From JBCBKP01 sp038746265 (lineage in GTDB: Bacteria; Planctomycetota; Phycisphaerae; Phycisphaerales; UBA1924), in contig JBCDKU010000048.1 of NCBI GenBank assembly GCA_038746265.1, forward strand, positions 1 through 20,779: a stretch of DNA of 20,779 nucleotides, given 5' to 3'. Made by a program: the position numbers and the translations under genes. Within the stretch, counting starts at the first letter, position 1, and every line of letters starts with the position of its first letter. The notes under the pieces were generated by a model. The model did no database searches. It was not told where the DNA came from and was given only the letters and a program-made list of their open reading frames with translations. Below, piece after piece: positions 1 to 8,700 of the stretch.

Positions 1-1252
1 CGGCGGGCGGGTCGGGGGTCGGGGGGGCGGGGGCCGGGGTGTCCGGGGCGTCCTGGAGGGCTTCGGGAGCGGGGGTGCCGTCGTCCGGGCGGCCGTCGTC
101 TGGGGTGTCGGTTTGGGGGCCGCCTTCACCGGTGCCGGGGTTGGTTCCGGGGTCGGTGCTGGGATCGGTTCCGGGGTCGGTCGTTGGCGGCGGGGTTGTT
201 TCGTTCTCGGCCGGGGGTGGGTCTTCGTTGCGTTCGACGGCGGGCATGGCGGGGACGACGTCGAGAAGGCGGCGGGTGGTGTAGGCGATGTCGGCGTCTT
301 CGATGGTGGCGGTGAAGGAGGCCGGCATCTGGATGAGGGCGGCGCGGGTGGTGCCGCCGCCGGTCTCGAGGTCGGGGCCGCGGAGGGTGATGAGGGCGAC
401 GGGCTCGAACTCGCGTTGTCGCCACTGGTTGATTGTGGCGGCGGGGCCGGTCACGCGGACGTCGCGGAGGAAGCGGTCGGCTTCGGCGATCTCGACGGCC
501 CACTTGCCGACGGCGTCGGAGGGAAGCAGGACGCGGACGGGCAGCGCGGGGAAGACGATCGAATCGGTCGCGGTGCGGAGCTCCATCGTGACCGCGACGC
601 GGGCGGGCGCGATCGACAGGCCCCACGGGCGGACGCCCGGGACCTCGACGGGGACATCCTCGATGGTGGTCGCGACGCCCGGGGTCAGGCTCGCGATGCG
701 GTCGGCTGGCGGGCGGGCGATGACGAACTCGGGGATGAGGCTCGCTGCTTGGGCGGCGACGCGGACCTCGACCTCGGCGGGCGTGATCGTGGGCGTGCCT
801 CGGAGCTGCGCGCCGGCGGCCTCGAGGGCGACGGGCCGGCGGATGACCTCGACGCGCTCCATCTCGATCGCGACGCGCTCGGGCGAGCTGCGGACGATGG
901 CGACGCCCGCGTCGCTGAACGCCTCGTTGCGTCGGATGGTGTCGCGGAGGTCGATCGTCTGCCTGCCGGTCGAGACGCTGATCTCGCGGTTGGCGGTCAG
1001 CGCGATGCCCGAGGCGAGACGCTCGCGGAGGCGGTCGATCGAGCCGGCGGGGCCCGAGAGCTCGAGCTCGACGGAGCCCGGCCAGTTCTCGTTCGGCGCG
1101 ACGCGGACGAGCAGGTCGGGCGAGCCCGGCGCGAAGCTGACGGAGGCGGTGACGAGTTCGGTGCGGAGGGTCTGGGTCTCGGCGAGTGCCCAGACGACGA
1201 TCGTGACGAAGGTGACCAGCGCGGCGGTGCCGAAGGACGGGGTGCCTTTCAC
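1..1252 (-). CDS. YbbR/CdaR-like membrane-anchored protein (partial, C-terminus beyond left edge)
   Basis: I found this by reading the minus strand from a GTG at 1252-1250 that overlaps the cdaA stop as GTGA; 417 codons are open to the left edge with no stop. Residues about 8-24 form one hydrophobic membrane segment. Three beta-rich repeats of about 80-100 residues follow (roughly 38-125, 126-215, 216-325). They carry YbbR-type features such as LSGPAGSIDRLRE, IEDVPVEVPG and VTGPAATINQW. From about residue 335 the chain becomes a Pro/Asp/Thr-rich low-complexity tail with DPGT-type repeats. In Firmicutes the gene after cdaA encodes CdaR, which binds and regulates the cyclase; coupling here suggests the same partnership outside the membrane. 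Family assignment rests on context plus these motifs, since YbbR repeats are weakly conserved. Confidence 0.8.
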   Translation of the reverse strand, partial: MKGTPSFGTAALVTFVTIVVWALAETQTLRTELVTASVSFAPGSPDLLVRVAPNENWPGSVELELSGPAGSIDRLRERLASGIALTANREISVSTGRQTIDLRDTIRRNEAFSDAGVAIVRSSPERVAIEMERVEVIRRPVALEAAGAQLRGTPTITPAEVEVRVAAQAASLIPEFVIARPPADRIASLTPGVATTIEDVPVEVPGVRPWGLSIAPARVAVTMELRTATDSIVFPALPVRVLLPSDAVGKWAVEIAEADRFLRDVRVTGPAATINQWRQREFEPVALITLRGPDLETGGGTTRAALIQMPASFTATIEDADIAYTTRRLLDVVPAMPAVERNEDPPPAENETTPPPTTDPGTDPSTDPGTNPGTGEGGPQTDTPDDGRPDDGTPAPEALQDAPDTPAPAPPTPDPPA

Positions 1253-2196
1253 GCGGTGGCCTCCTTCGCGGTGGCCGGGTTCGCGGGCGTGGGCGCGCCG
1301 GTGCTCTGGTCGGCGCGGTCGGGCTCACCCGAGCCGTCGGGCTTGACCATGCCCTCGTCGCTCATGGAGGTGGTCTGCTCGGGCGGGACGGGCTCGGGCG
1401 GGGCGCCGAGGCGTTCCTGGATCTCGATCTCGAGTTCCTCGGGCGAGATGGGCGGGCTGAGCTTGCCGTGCTCGGCGAAGCGGATGTGGCCCGTCTCTTC
1501 GGAGACGAGGACGACGAGCGCGTCGGAATCGCGCGTGAGGCCCACGGCGGCGCGGTGGCGCGAGCCGAACTCGGGGCTGGGCATGTCCTCGGGCTCGGCG
1601 AGCGGGAGCTGGACGTGGGCGGCGGCGACGCGCCCCGACCGGATCACGACGGCGAGGTCGTGCAGCGCCGAGCCCGGGTGGAAGATGGTCTGCAGGAGGC
1701 GGGCGCTAACCTCGCCGTCGATGACGGTGCCGCCGTCTTCGATGAGGTGGCGGAGGCCCGCGGAGCGTTCGATCGCGAGGATCGCGCCGAACTGGGCTTT
1801 GGAGAGGAACTGGCACGCGCGGGCGATCTCGCGGGCGGTGAGCTCGATCTGGGTCGAGCGCCGGCCGAAGACGGAGCTCTCGCCGAGCCGGATGACGGCG
1901 CGGCGGAGCTCGGGCTGGAAGACGACAACGAGGACGATCGCGAGCAGGGCGACGGCGCGGTCGTAGAGATACGCGATGCGGCCGAAGAGCTCCTGATCGC
2001 CCAGGATGCGGACGGCGAGGGTGACGACGACGGCGATCAGGAGCAGGGACTTGATGGCCGACGCGGCGCGGGTGCCCTGGACGAAGCGGACGACGAGGTA
2101 GACGGCGATCCAGATGAGGATCAGCTCGAGCATGATCGCCCACCACGGGTAGGCCCCGAGGCGGTCGATCAGGTCGGTGATCCGGTCGATCGGCAT
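1249..2196 (-). CDS. cdaA: Diadenylate cyclase CdaA (c-di-AMP synthase), with a DLA variant of the DGA motif
   Basis: A 315-residue membrane protein that would condense two ATP to c-di-AMP at the inner face of the membrane. Three transmembrane helices (about 17-39, 48-65, 74-93) are followed by VVFQPELRRA, the typical CdaA junction, and the DisA_N cyclase domain (about 100-245). The ATP-binding RHR motif is present at 213-215 (GSRHRAAVG), and LVSEETGHI is also typical. The usual LHDGA is LHDLA here (D180-L181-A182, codons GAC CTC GCC), so the glycine of the DGA signature is replaced. A Pro/Glu-rich tail of about 60 residues follows the domain. The ATG at 2196 is preceded by AGAGGA about ten bases upstream. 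The stop overlaps the GTG of the YbbR-like gene. Family is certain; full catalytic activity is not. Confidence 0.93.
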   Translation of the reverse strand: MPIDRITDLIDRLGAYPWWAIMLELILIWIAVYLVVRFVQGTRAASAIKSLLLIAVVVTLAVRILGDQELFGRIAYLYDRAVALLAIVLVVVFQPELRRAVIRLGESSVFGRRSTQIELTAREIARACQFLSKAQFGAILAIERSAGLRHLIEDGGTVIDGEVSARLLQTIFHPGSALHDLAVVIRSGRVAAAHVQLPLAEPEDMPSPEFGSRHRAAVGLTRDSDALVVLVSEETGHIRFAEHGKLSPPISPEELEIEIQERLGAPPEPVPPEQTTSMSDEGMVKPDGSGEPDRADQSTGAPTPANPATAKEATA

Positions 2197-2305
2197 CCGG
2201 CGATGGTCCTCTGCTCGGTGCGGCGTTCCGCGGCGGGTGCGCGCGGCGACAGCGACACTTCAACAATAGCGATGAATCCGCTTTCGGCAGGAAGGGCCCG
2301 ATTCC

Positions 2306-2581
2306 GTGAGCTACACCGTCCGTGACTTTGAGCAAACGCCGAACGTGAACGCGATCAAGTGCCTGGTCGAGCCCGCGCCGACGGCGGCGCCGCGGTCGTA
2401 TTTCAACGCCGAGCAGGCGGCCGAGGCGGGCGACGGGCTCGCGGAGGCGCTGTTCGGGATCGAGGGGGTGACGAACGTGCTGATCCACGTGGCGTTCATC
2501 ACGATCGGGAAGCGTGCTGAGGCGGACTGGCGGCCGATCCGCAAGGCGGTGAAGGCGGTGCTGGAAGGCTTTGATGGCTGA
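2306..2581 (+). CDS. Stand-alone Nfu/NifU N-terminal domain protein
   Basis: A 91-residue protein made almost wholly of the Nfu N-terminal domain (Nfu_N). It has the early QTPNVNAIKC segment, then SYFNAEQAAEAG, then LAEALFGIEGVTNVLI and FITIGKRAEADW, matching the family order of TPNPNA, LF.I.GV and FITV.K...W. In Nfu proteins this domain precedes a CxxC Fe-S scaffold domain, which is absent here. A role in Fe-S delivery or repair is therefore inference. The next gene encodes MutY, an Fe-S enzyme, which fits that idea. The start is GTG, with AGGAAGG around 2289-2295 as ribosome binding site. The 3' end overlaps mutY. Confidence 0.88.
   Translation: MSYTVRDFEQTPNVNAIKCLVEPAPTAAPRSYFNAEQAAEAGDGLAEALFGIEGVTNVLIHVAFITIGKRAEADWRPIRKAVKAVLEGFDG
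2563..2568 (+). promoter_or_regulatory. Ribosome binding site that decides the mutY start
   Basis: GGAAGG lies five bases before ATG 2574, inside the end of the Nfu_N gene. It could serve either ATG 2574 or the adjacent in-frame TTG 2571, but ATG is the stronger codon. Confidence 0.55.
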
Positions 2582-3644
2582 GAAGATCGAGCATGGCCGG
2601 GTCGCGAGGGCGCTTGCGGCGTGGTTCGACACGGCGGCGCGGGATCTGCCTTGGCGGGCGGCGGGGACGGCGACCGGCCGGGCGACGCGGCGGGATCCGT
2701 ACCGGGTCTTGGTCAGCGAGATCATGCTGCAGCAGACCCAGGTGGCGCGGGTGCTGGAGAAGTTCGGGTCCTTTGTCGAGCGGTTCCCGACGGCGGCGAC
2801 GCTGGCGGCGGCGAGCGAGGATGACGTGCTCGCGATGTGGTCGGGGCTCGGGTACTACCGGCGGGCGCGGTTGCTGCACGCGGCGGCGCGGGCGGTGGTC
2901 GAGCGGCACGGGGGCGAGGTGCCGAACGGGGTGGAGGAGCTGCTCGCGCTACCGGGGATCGGGCGGTACACGGCTGGTGCGATCGCGACGCTCGCGCACG
3001 GCGAGCCCTCGGCGTTTGTCGATGGGAACGTGACGCGGGTGCTGCTTCGGATTGCGGGGCGTGAGGGCCGCGCGGGGGAGCGGGCGACGGACGCGTGGGC
3101 GTGGGAGCAGATGGGGGCGCTGCTTGAGGCGGCGGATCGTCCTTGCGAGACGGGCGAGGCGGTGATGGAGCTTGGGGCGACGGTGTGCGTGCCGAAGGGG
3201 GCGCGGTGCGATCGGTGCCCGGTGGCGGCGCATTGTGCGGCGCGGGCATCAGGGCGGCAGGAGGAGATCCCGTTGCCGAAGATCAAGGCGAAGCAGAAGC
3301 GGGTGTACGCGGTCGCGACGGTGGATCGGGACGCGCGGGGGCGGGTCCTGGTGGAGCAGCGGCCCCGGGATGGCATGTGGGCGGGGCTGTGGCAGACGCC
3401 GACGGTGGAGACTGACACTGAACCGGAGACACAGCCGGAGACCGAGGCGGGCGCGGCCGGGGTGGTGGCGGCGTTCGAGTACATCACGACGCATCGGATC
3501 TTTGAGGTCCGGGTGATCCTGGGGTCGGGCGGGCGGGCGATCGGCGGGCGGCGGCGGGTGGCGGTCTCGGAGCTGGACGGGCTCGGGATCTCGAATCTGC
3601 AGCGGCGGGTGATCGATGAGGCTCTACAGTCTGATCGTTCGTGA
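2574..3644 (+). CDS. mutY: A/G-specific adenine glycosylase MutY
   Basis: Base-excision repair glycosylase that removes adenine mispaired with 8-oxoguanine. Counting from ATG 2574 (356 aa): SEIMLQQTQV carries the catalytic glutamate (E49), the helix-hairpin-helix is LPGIGRYTAGAI (126-137), and the catalytic aspartate lies in FVDGNV (D150). A 4Fe-4S cluster is bound by C205-x6-C212-x2-C215-x5-C221. A C-terminal NUDIX-like 8-oxoG-recognition domain starts near residue 242 (RPRDGMWAGLWQTP). A short acidic Glu/Thr/Pro linker (about 280-292) interrupts it. A TTG lies just upstream of the ATG in the same frame, but ATG is preferred with GGAAGG at 2563-2568. The start overlaps the end of the Nfu_N gene, so the two are probably co-transcribed. 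Confidence 0.96.
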   Translation: MAEKIEHGRVARALAAWFDTAARDLPWRAAGTATGRATRRDPYRVLVSEIMLQQTQVARVLEKFGSFVERFPTAATLAAASEDDVLAMWSGLGYYRRARLLHAAARAVVERHGGEVPNGVEELLALPGIGRYTAGAIATLAHGEPSAFVDGNVTRVLLRIAGREGRAGERATDAWAWEQMGALLEAADRPCETGEAVMELGATVCVPKGARCDRCPVAAHCAARASGRQEEIPLPKIKAKQKRVYAVATVDRDARGRVLVEQRPRDGMWAGLWQTPTVETDTEPETQPETEAGAAGVVAAFEYITTHRIFEVRVILGSGGRAIGGRRRVAVSELDGLGISNLQRRVIDEALQSDRS

Positions 3645-3659
3645 GATAGGAGTGACGCC

Positions 3660-4127
3660 GTGCGGTACCGGGTCTGCAAGAGCTTTGACATCGAGAGCGG
3701 GCACATGCTGAGCAAGCACCCGGGGCGGTGCCGGTACCCGCACGGGCACTCGCGGCGGGTGGACGTGATCGTCTCGGCAGAGACGCTCGACGATCACGAC
3801 ATGGTGTGCGACTTCAAGGCGCTCAAGCTCACGCTCGCGGACTATCTGGACCGGTTGGATCACGCGCTGGTGGTGAACAAGGACGACCCCTCGATCGTTC
3901 ATCTGAGAGAAGGCGGCATCGCCGACCGGGTGATCGAGCTGGACGAGGATCCGACGACGGAGGTGCTCGCGCGGCTCATCTATGAGCGGGTCGAGCGGGC
4001 GCTCTCGGCGGGCGAGACGCTGCGTGACGCGGAGGGCTCGACCTATCAGTTCCCGAGCGGGATCCGGTTGGAGCGCGTTCGGGTGACAGAAACGCCGAGC
4101 TCCTGGGCCGAATACGGGCGGGAGTAG
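3660..4127 (+). CDS. queD: 6-carboxytetrahydropterin synthase (QueD/PTPS family)
   Basis: A 155-residue T-fold enzyme. QueD converts dihydroneopterin triphosphate to 6-carboxytetrahydropterin in queuosine and other 7-deazapurine pathways. Zinc ligands are visible as H15 (SGHML) and H28/H30 (PHGH). The catalytic cysteine is C24 (GRCRYPHGH). Other family marks are DFKALK, the LDHALVVN box (D67-H68), PTTEVLARLIYERV and the terminal VRVTETPSSWAEY with E144. The start is GTG, with AGGAG at 3648-3652 and a seven-base spacer, only 15 bp after the mutY stop. No queC, queE or queF lies in the window, so the pathway genes are dispersed. A sepiapterin-type or other PTPS paralogue cannot be excluded, but the cysteine motif fits QueD. 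Confidence 0.92.
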   Translation: MRYRVCKSFDIESGHMLSKHPGRCRYPHGHSRRVDVIVSAETLDDHDMVCDFKALKLTLADYLDRLDHALVVNKDDPSIVHLREGGIADRVIELDEDPTTEVLARLIYERVERALSAGETLRDAEGSTYQFPSGIRLERVRVTETPSSWAEYGRE

Positions 4128-4182
4128 GCGTCGAACGCCGACCTGAGCTTGCCGCGTGCCTGGCTGGGCACGCATTGGGACC

Positions 4183-4188
4183 GGAGGA
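4183..4188 (+). promoter_or_regulatory. Ribosome binding site fixing the htrA start
   Basis: GGAGGA lies eight bases before ATG 4197. It supports that start over an upstream in-frame codon at 4149, which would add 16 residues with no signal-peptide character. Confidence 0.75.
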
Positions 4189-4196
4189 CATCATCT

Positions 4197-5705
4197 ATGA
4201 CGAACTTCCTGAACGCTGGAACTGGTTCGGCGCGGTCGCTGGCGGCCGGGCTTGCTGGTGGTTTGCTTGCGGTCGGTGTTGTTGGGGCGGCCGGGCTAGC
4301 GGCGTCGGCTCCGGGATCGGTTCCGAGGTCAGAGACGGGACTGCCCGCGGTCGTTGAGGCGGAGCAGCCGATCCGGATGTCGGCGGACGAGGCGGCGGAC
4401 CTGGACTTTGCGCGGCGGCTGTCGTCGGCGTTCAAGAACGCGGCGAAGCGGGTCGAGCAGGCGGTGGTGCACATCACGACGGAGCAGACGCGGCAGCGCG
4501 TGCTCGGGCGCGATCGCTTCGGCCGGCGTGTCGTCTCGGAGCCCGAGGAGGTCCAGACGGGTCTTGGCTCGGGCGTGATCATCGACGCGGCTGAGGGGAT
4601 CATCGTCACCAACAACCATGTGGTGGAGGACGGCGACCGGCTGGTCGTGCGGCTCTACGACGGTCGCGAGGTGGTCGCGGAGCAGATCGGCGCGGACAAC
4701 CTCGCGGATCTGGCGGTGCTCCGGATCGACGCGGAGGATCTGGTCGAGGCGCCGTTCGGCGATTCGGACCGGCTCGACGTCGGCGAGTGGGTGCTGGCGC
4801 TCGGGAGCCCCTTCGGGTTCTCGAACACGGTGACCGCGGGGATCGTGAGCGCGAAGGGCAGGACGCAGGTCGGCAGCCCGAGCGACAACTCGATCTATCA
4901 GGAGTTCATCCAGACCGACGCCTCGATCAACCCGGGGAACTCGGGCGGGCCGTTGATCGATCTGGAGGGTCGGATTGTTGGGATCAACACGGCGATCGCG
5001 AGCCGCGGAGGCGGGTCGAACGGGATCGGGTTTGCGATCCCGGCGGCGGTGGTCGAGGGCGTTGTGGATCTCATCCGGCGGTACGGGCGTGTGGAGCGCG
5101 GGTATCTGGGTGTGAGCTTCGCGGAGCTTGCGGCGGAGGAATCGCGGAGCCTCGGGCTGCAGCCCGGTATCGGGATCCGGATCGCGCGGGTGCTCGACGA
5201 CACGCCGGCGGAGATGGCGGGGCTGCGCGACGGGGACGTGCTGCTCGCGGTGAACGATCGGCCCATCGAGGGGCTCGGCGAGGACGTGATCAACCGGGCG
5301 CGGAACATCATCAGTCTGGTCGCGCCGGGCGAGCCCGTGAAGCTCGACGTGCTGCGCGACAAGAACGAGGTCGTGACGCTCTCGGCGGAGCTTGCCGATG
5401 CCGCGACGGGGTTCATGCGGTCGCTGGCGGATCGATGGAACGGCACGCCGCTCTATGAGCTTGGTGTGGTCGTGATCGAGATGACGCCCGAGATCTCGAA
5501 GGAGCTGCGGTACCTGCGGCCCATCGAGGGCGAGCTGATCCTGTATGTGCAGCCCGAGTCGCCTGCGGCGCGGGCGGGTCTTCGGCGGGAGGACATCCTG
5601 CTCGAGCGGGATGAGCGGATCCGGCGCGGGCAGGTGCTGCAGCAGCTTGAGATCCTGCGCGGGACGGAGCGGGGGTCGATTGAAATCCCGATGAGTGAGG
5701 ACTGA
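4197..5705 (+). CDS. HtrA/DegP-like trypsin-type serine protease with two PDZ regions
   Basis: A 502-residue envelope protease. An N-terminal hydrophobic Ala/Gly/Leu stretch (about 12-37) acts as signal peptide or membrane anchor. The catalytic triad is complete: H141 (VTNNHVVEDGD), D171 (NLADLAVLRID) and S249 (INPGNSGGPL). The substrate-pocket segment GSNGIGFAIP follows. PDZ1 begins at GYLGVSF (about 302) and a second, shorter PDZ-like region at about 425-500 contains VQPESPAARAGLRREDILL. This is the DegP/DegQ/DegS plan for quality control of misfolded periplasmic proteins. It is 69 bp downstream of queD on the same strand and converges on the RND pump gene with only 19 bp between stops. The exact paralogue (DegP, DegQ or DegS) cannot be told. 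Confidence 0.94.
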   Translation: MTNFLNAGTGSARSLAAGLAGGLLAVGVVGAAGLAASAPGSVPRSETGLPAVVEAEQPIRMSADEAADLDFARRLSSAFKNAAKRVEQAVVHITTEQTRQRVLGRDRFGRRVVSEPEEVQTGLGSGVIIDAAEGIIVTNNHVVEDGDRLVVRLYDGREVVAEQIGADNLADLAVLRIDAEDLVEAPFGDSDRLDVGEWVLALGSPFGFSNTVTAGIVSAKGRTQVGSPSDNSIYQEFIQTDASINPGNSGGPLIDLEGRIVGINTAIASRGGGSNGIGFAIPAAVVEGVVDLIRRYGRVERGYLGVSFAELAAEESRSLGLQPGIGIRIARVLDDTPAEMAGLRDGDVLLAVNDRPIEGLGEDVINRARNIISLVAPGEPVKLDVLRDKNEVVTLSAELADAATGFMRSLADRWNGTPLYELGVVVIEMTPEISKELRYLRPIEGELILYVQPESPAARAGLRREDILLERDERIRRGQVLQQLEILRGTERGSIEIPMSED

Positions 5706-5724
5706 GGGCGGACCGTTCCGTTCG

Positions 5725-8700
5725 CTAGTCCCGCTCGGTTGCCTGCTTGAAGCTGGCCCAGCGTTGCAGATCGACATCGTCCTCGATGCCGGCGGCGGGG
5801 AGCTGGTCGGGCATCTCGCCGGTCCAGATGCCGACGAGTACGCGGCGGATGTCGTGGAGGATGACGAGCAGGCAGGGCAGGACGATCAGGATGATGCCTG
5901 TTGCGGAGATGAGCCCGCCGCAGATGGTGATCGCCATCGGGATGAGGAACTTGGCTTGGAAGCTTGGCTCGAGCAGGAGCGGGGTGAGGCCGATCACGGT
6001 GGTGATCGTGGTGAGCAGGATCGCGCGGACGCGGGCGCGACCGGCTTCGAGGGCGGCTTCGCGGACGTCGAGCCCGTCGCGGCGTTTACCGTTAAAGAAC
6101 TCCATGAAGATGAGCGAGTCGTTGACGACGATGCCCGAGAGAGCGACGAAGCCGATGAGGCTCAGGAAGGTCATCGCGTAGCCCAGCACGACGTGGCCCC
6201 AGATCATGCCGATCGACGCGAACGGGATCGCGGTCATGACGACGAGCGGCTGGGTGTAGCTGCCGAAGAGCCAGGCGAGGATGACATAGATCAGCCCGCA
6301 CGCGGCGGCCATGCCGATCGGGAGCGTCGCGAACGAATCGGCGAAGTCCTGCTGGCGGCCCCGGAGCTCGACGTTGACGCCCGGGAACTGGTTCGGCAAA
6401 TCGGCGATAAACGGCGCGATCGCAGCCGAGACCTCGTCGGGGTTCGCGCCGGTGGATCGATCAACGTCGGCCTGGATCGCGACGGCTTTCTTGCGGTCGA
6501 GGCGGCGGATGGTCGCGTAGGCCTCACCCTCGGTGATGTTCGCGACCTCGCGGAGGGGCACGGGCTGGCCCTGCGGCGTGAAGACGTACTGATCCTCGAT
6601 CGCGGCGAGCGAGCGGCGGGTGTCCTCGGGCAGGAGCACGCGGATATCGACGTCCTCGCGCTCACCGGCGAACGTGAACGCCTCGATGCCGAAGGCGAAG
6701 CCCTGGAGCTGGCGTCCGAGGCTGGCTCTCGTGAAACCCAGCTCGGCGGCGCCGTCCTTGAGATCGAAGCGGAGCTCGCGTTGGCCCGATTCGGAGTCGG
6801 TGGAGATATCGACGACACCCGCGAAGGTCGCCATGTGCTGCATGAGGGCGTCGCCGGCGGCTTCGAGCTGGTCCTGGTCGTTGCCGACGAGGGTGTAGTT
6901 GAGCGCGGCCCCGCCCGGGCCTCCTTGCTGCGCGGCGATGCGGAGGCTCTTGACGCCCGTGAGCGTGCCGAACTCGCGGCGGATGTCCTGGATGATCACG
7001 GGGCTCGGGCGATCGCGTGACTCGACGGGCTTGAGCTCGATAATGATCTGCCCGATGTGCGTCGCGAAGGAGCTCTGCGCGCCGCTGCCGTCGAGAGCCG
7101 AGATCGAGCCGGCGGAGGTGAAGTAGCTGGCGACGTCGTCGCCCTGGGATTCGATGGCGTCCTCGATGATCGCGAGGATGGACTCGGTCTGCGCGAGGGG
7201 CGTGCCGATGGGCATGGACAGCTCGACGGAGATTGTCTCGGCGTCGTCTTCCTCGAAGAAGATGAACTCGAGGCGGCCGCCCGCGATCATGCCGACCGAG
7301 CCGATCACGATCGCGACGGAGATCGCGGTCGCGGTGTAGGGGGCCCTGACGCACCAGCGCAGGACGGCCATGTATCGCGGGACGATCAGCGTGCCGAAGA
7401 ACCACTCGCGTCCGCGGTCGAGACGGTGGTCGAGCTTGCTCAGGATGCCTTCCTTGTGGCGCGCGTGGGCCTTGTCGGCGGACTTCAAGCTGTGGCCCAT
7501 GTGGCTCGGGAGGATGAAGAGGCTCTCGATGAGCGAGACGAGCAGCGAGACGCCCACGATGACGGGGAGGACGCCCAGGAAGTCGCCGATCTGGCCCTCG
7601 ACGAGCGCGAGCGGGAGGAACGTGCAGACAGAGGTGAGCACCGTCGCGACGACGGGCCAGTTGACCTGTCTGGTGCCGTTGATCGCGGCGACGAGCGCGG
7701 GCTCACCCTTCTCGTGGCGCGCGGTGATGTTCTCGGCGACGACGATCGCGTCATCGACGAGGATGCCGATAACGATGATCAGCCCGAACATGCTGATGAC
7801 GTTGAGCGTGACGCCCGCGAAGTACATCACGGCGACGGTGCCCAGCAGGCTAATGAGCAGGCCCGCGGCGACCCAGAAGCTGACGCGCCAGTTGAGCAGC
7901 AGCACGAGCACGAGGAAGACGAGCAGACCCCCGAAGAGCGCGTTGCGGGTGAGCAGGTCGAGCCGCCCGGTGACGATGCGGGAGAGATCGGTGGTGGTGA
8001 CGAGCGTGCCGGGCAAGGCGATGTCGGACCGCTTCTTGCCGAACTGGTAGGCGGCGATGCGATTGGTGGCTGGGATGAGGCTCCACGGGTCGTCGAGCTG
8101 TGCCTGGATGACCGCCTTGTCCTCGTCGGTCTCGGCGCGGGCGAGCTGACCTTTGAGGCCGAACTGTGCCATGAGCATCGAGACGCGCTCGAGGACGGTG
8201 GGCTTGAACTGCTCGCCGTTGCGTCCGGCGACGTAGGCCTTCACGAGATCGGCCATCGTGACGTAGTCGTCGTCGCCCGATTGGAAGACGGTGAGGTTGA
8301 CCGCGGGCTTGCCATTGAGGCGGCTGATGGTGGGGATGTCGGAGAAGCCGTCGTAGACGGTCGCGACGTCGTCGAGGCGGACGACGCGACCATCGGGGAG
8401 CGACTTGACGACGACCTCGCGGACGGTTGCGGCTCGTTCTTCGAGGCCCAGCGAGCGGATGGAGACGTTGCTTGTTGCGGCGCGGATGGAGCCGCCGGGT
8501 AGCTCGATCATCGCCTGGTTGATGCGGTCGGCGACGTCGGCGAGCCCGAGGTTGTGCTCGAGGAGCGCGGACGGGCGGACCTCGACGACGATCTCATCGG
8601 TGCGGATGCCGCCGATACGGAGCTCGCCCATGTCGGGCAGCGTGCGGAGGTCGTCGCGGATATCGCGGATGGCGTCCTTGAGCTCGCGTTCGGGGACGTC

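Noticed and set aside
113..1966. A 617-residue plus-strand open frame across cdaA and the YbbR-like gene, and a 400-residue Arg/Pro-rich minus frame at 126-1328
   Set aside because: Both are out-of-frame shadows. The minus-strand frame from GTG 1252 gives a protein with a membrane anchor and YbbR-like repeats, and cdaA is unmistakable.
5706..5724. A terminator between the convergent htrA and RND pump genes
   Set aside because: Only 19 bp separate the stops and no stable hairpin with a T-run on either strand is present.
5695..8502. Long plus-strand open frames (5695-7020, 7057-8502) rich in Asp, Glu, Arg and Gly opposite the RND pump
   Set aside because: They mirror the pump gene and arise from its GC third-position bias; the minus-strand protein has clear RND motifs while these have none and are low in complexity.
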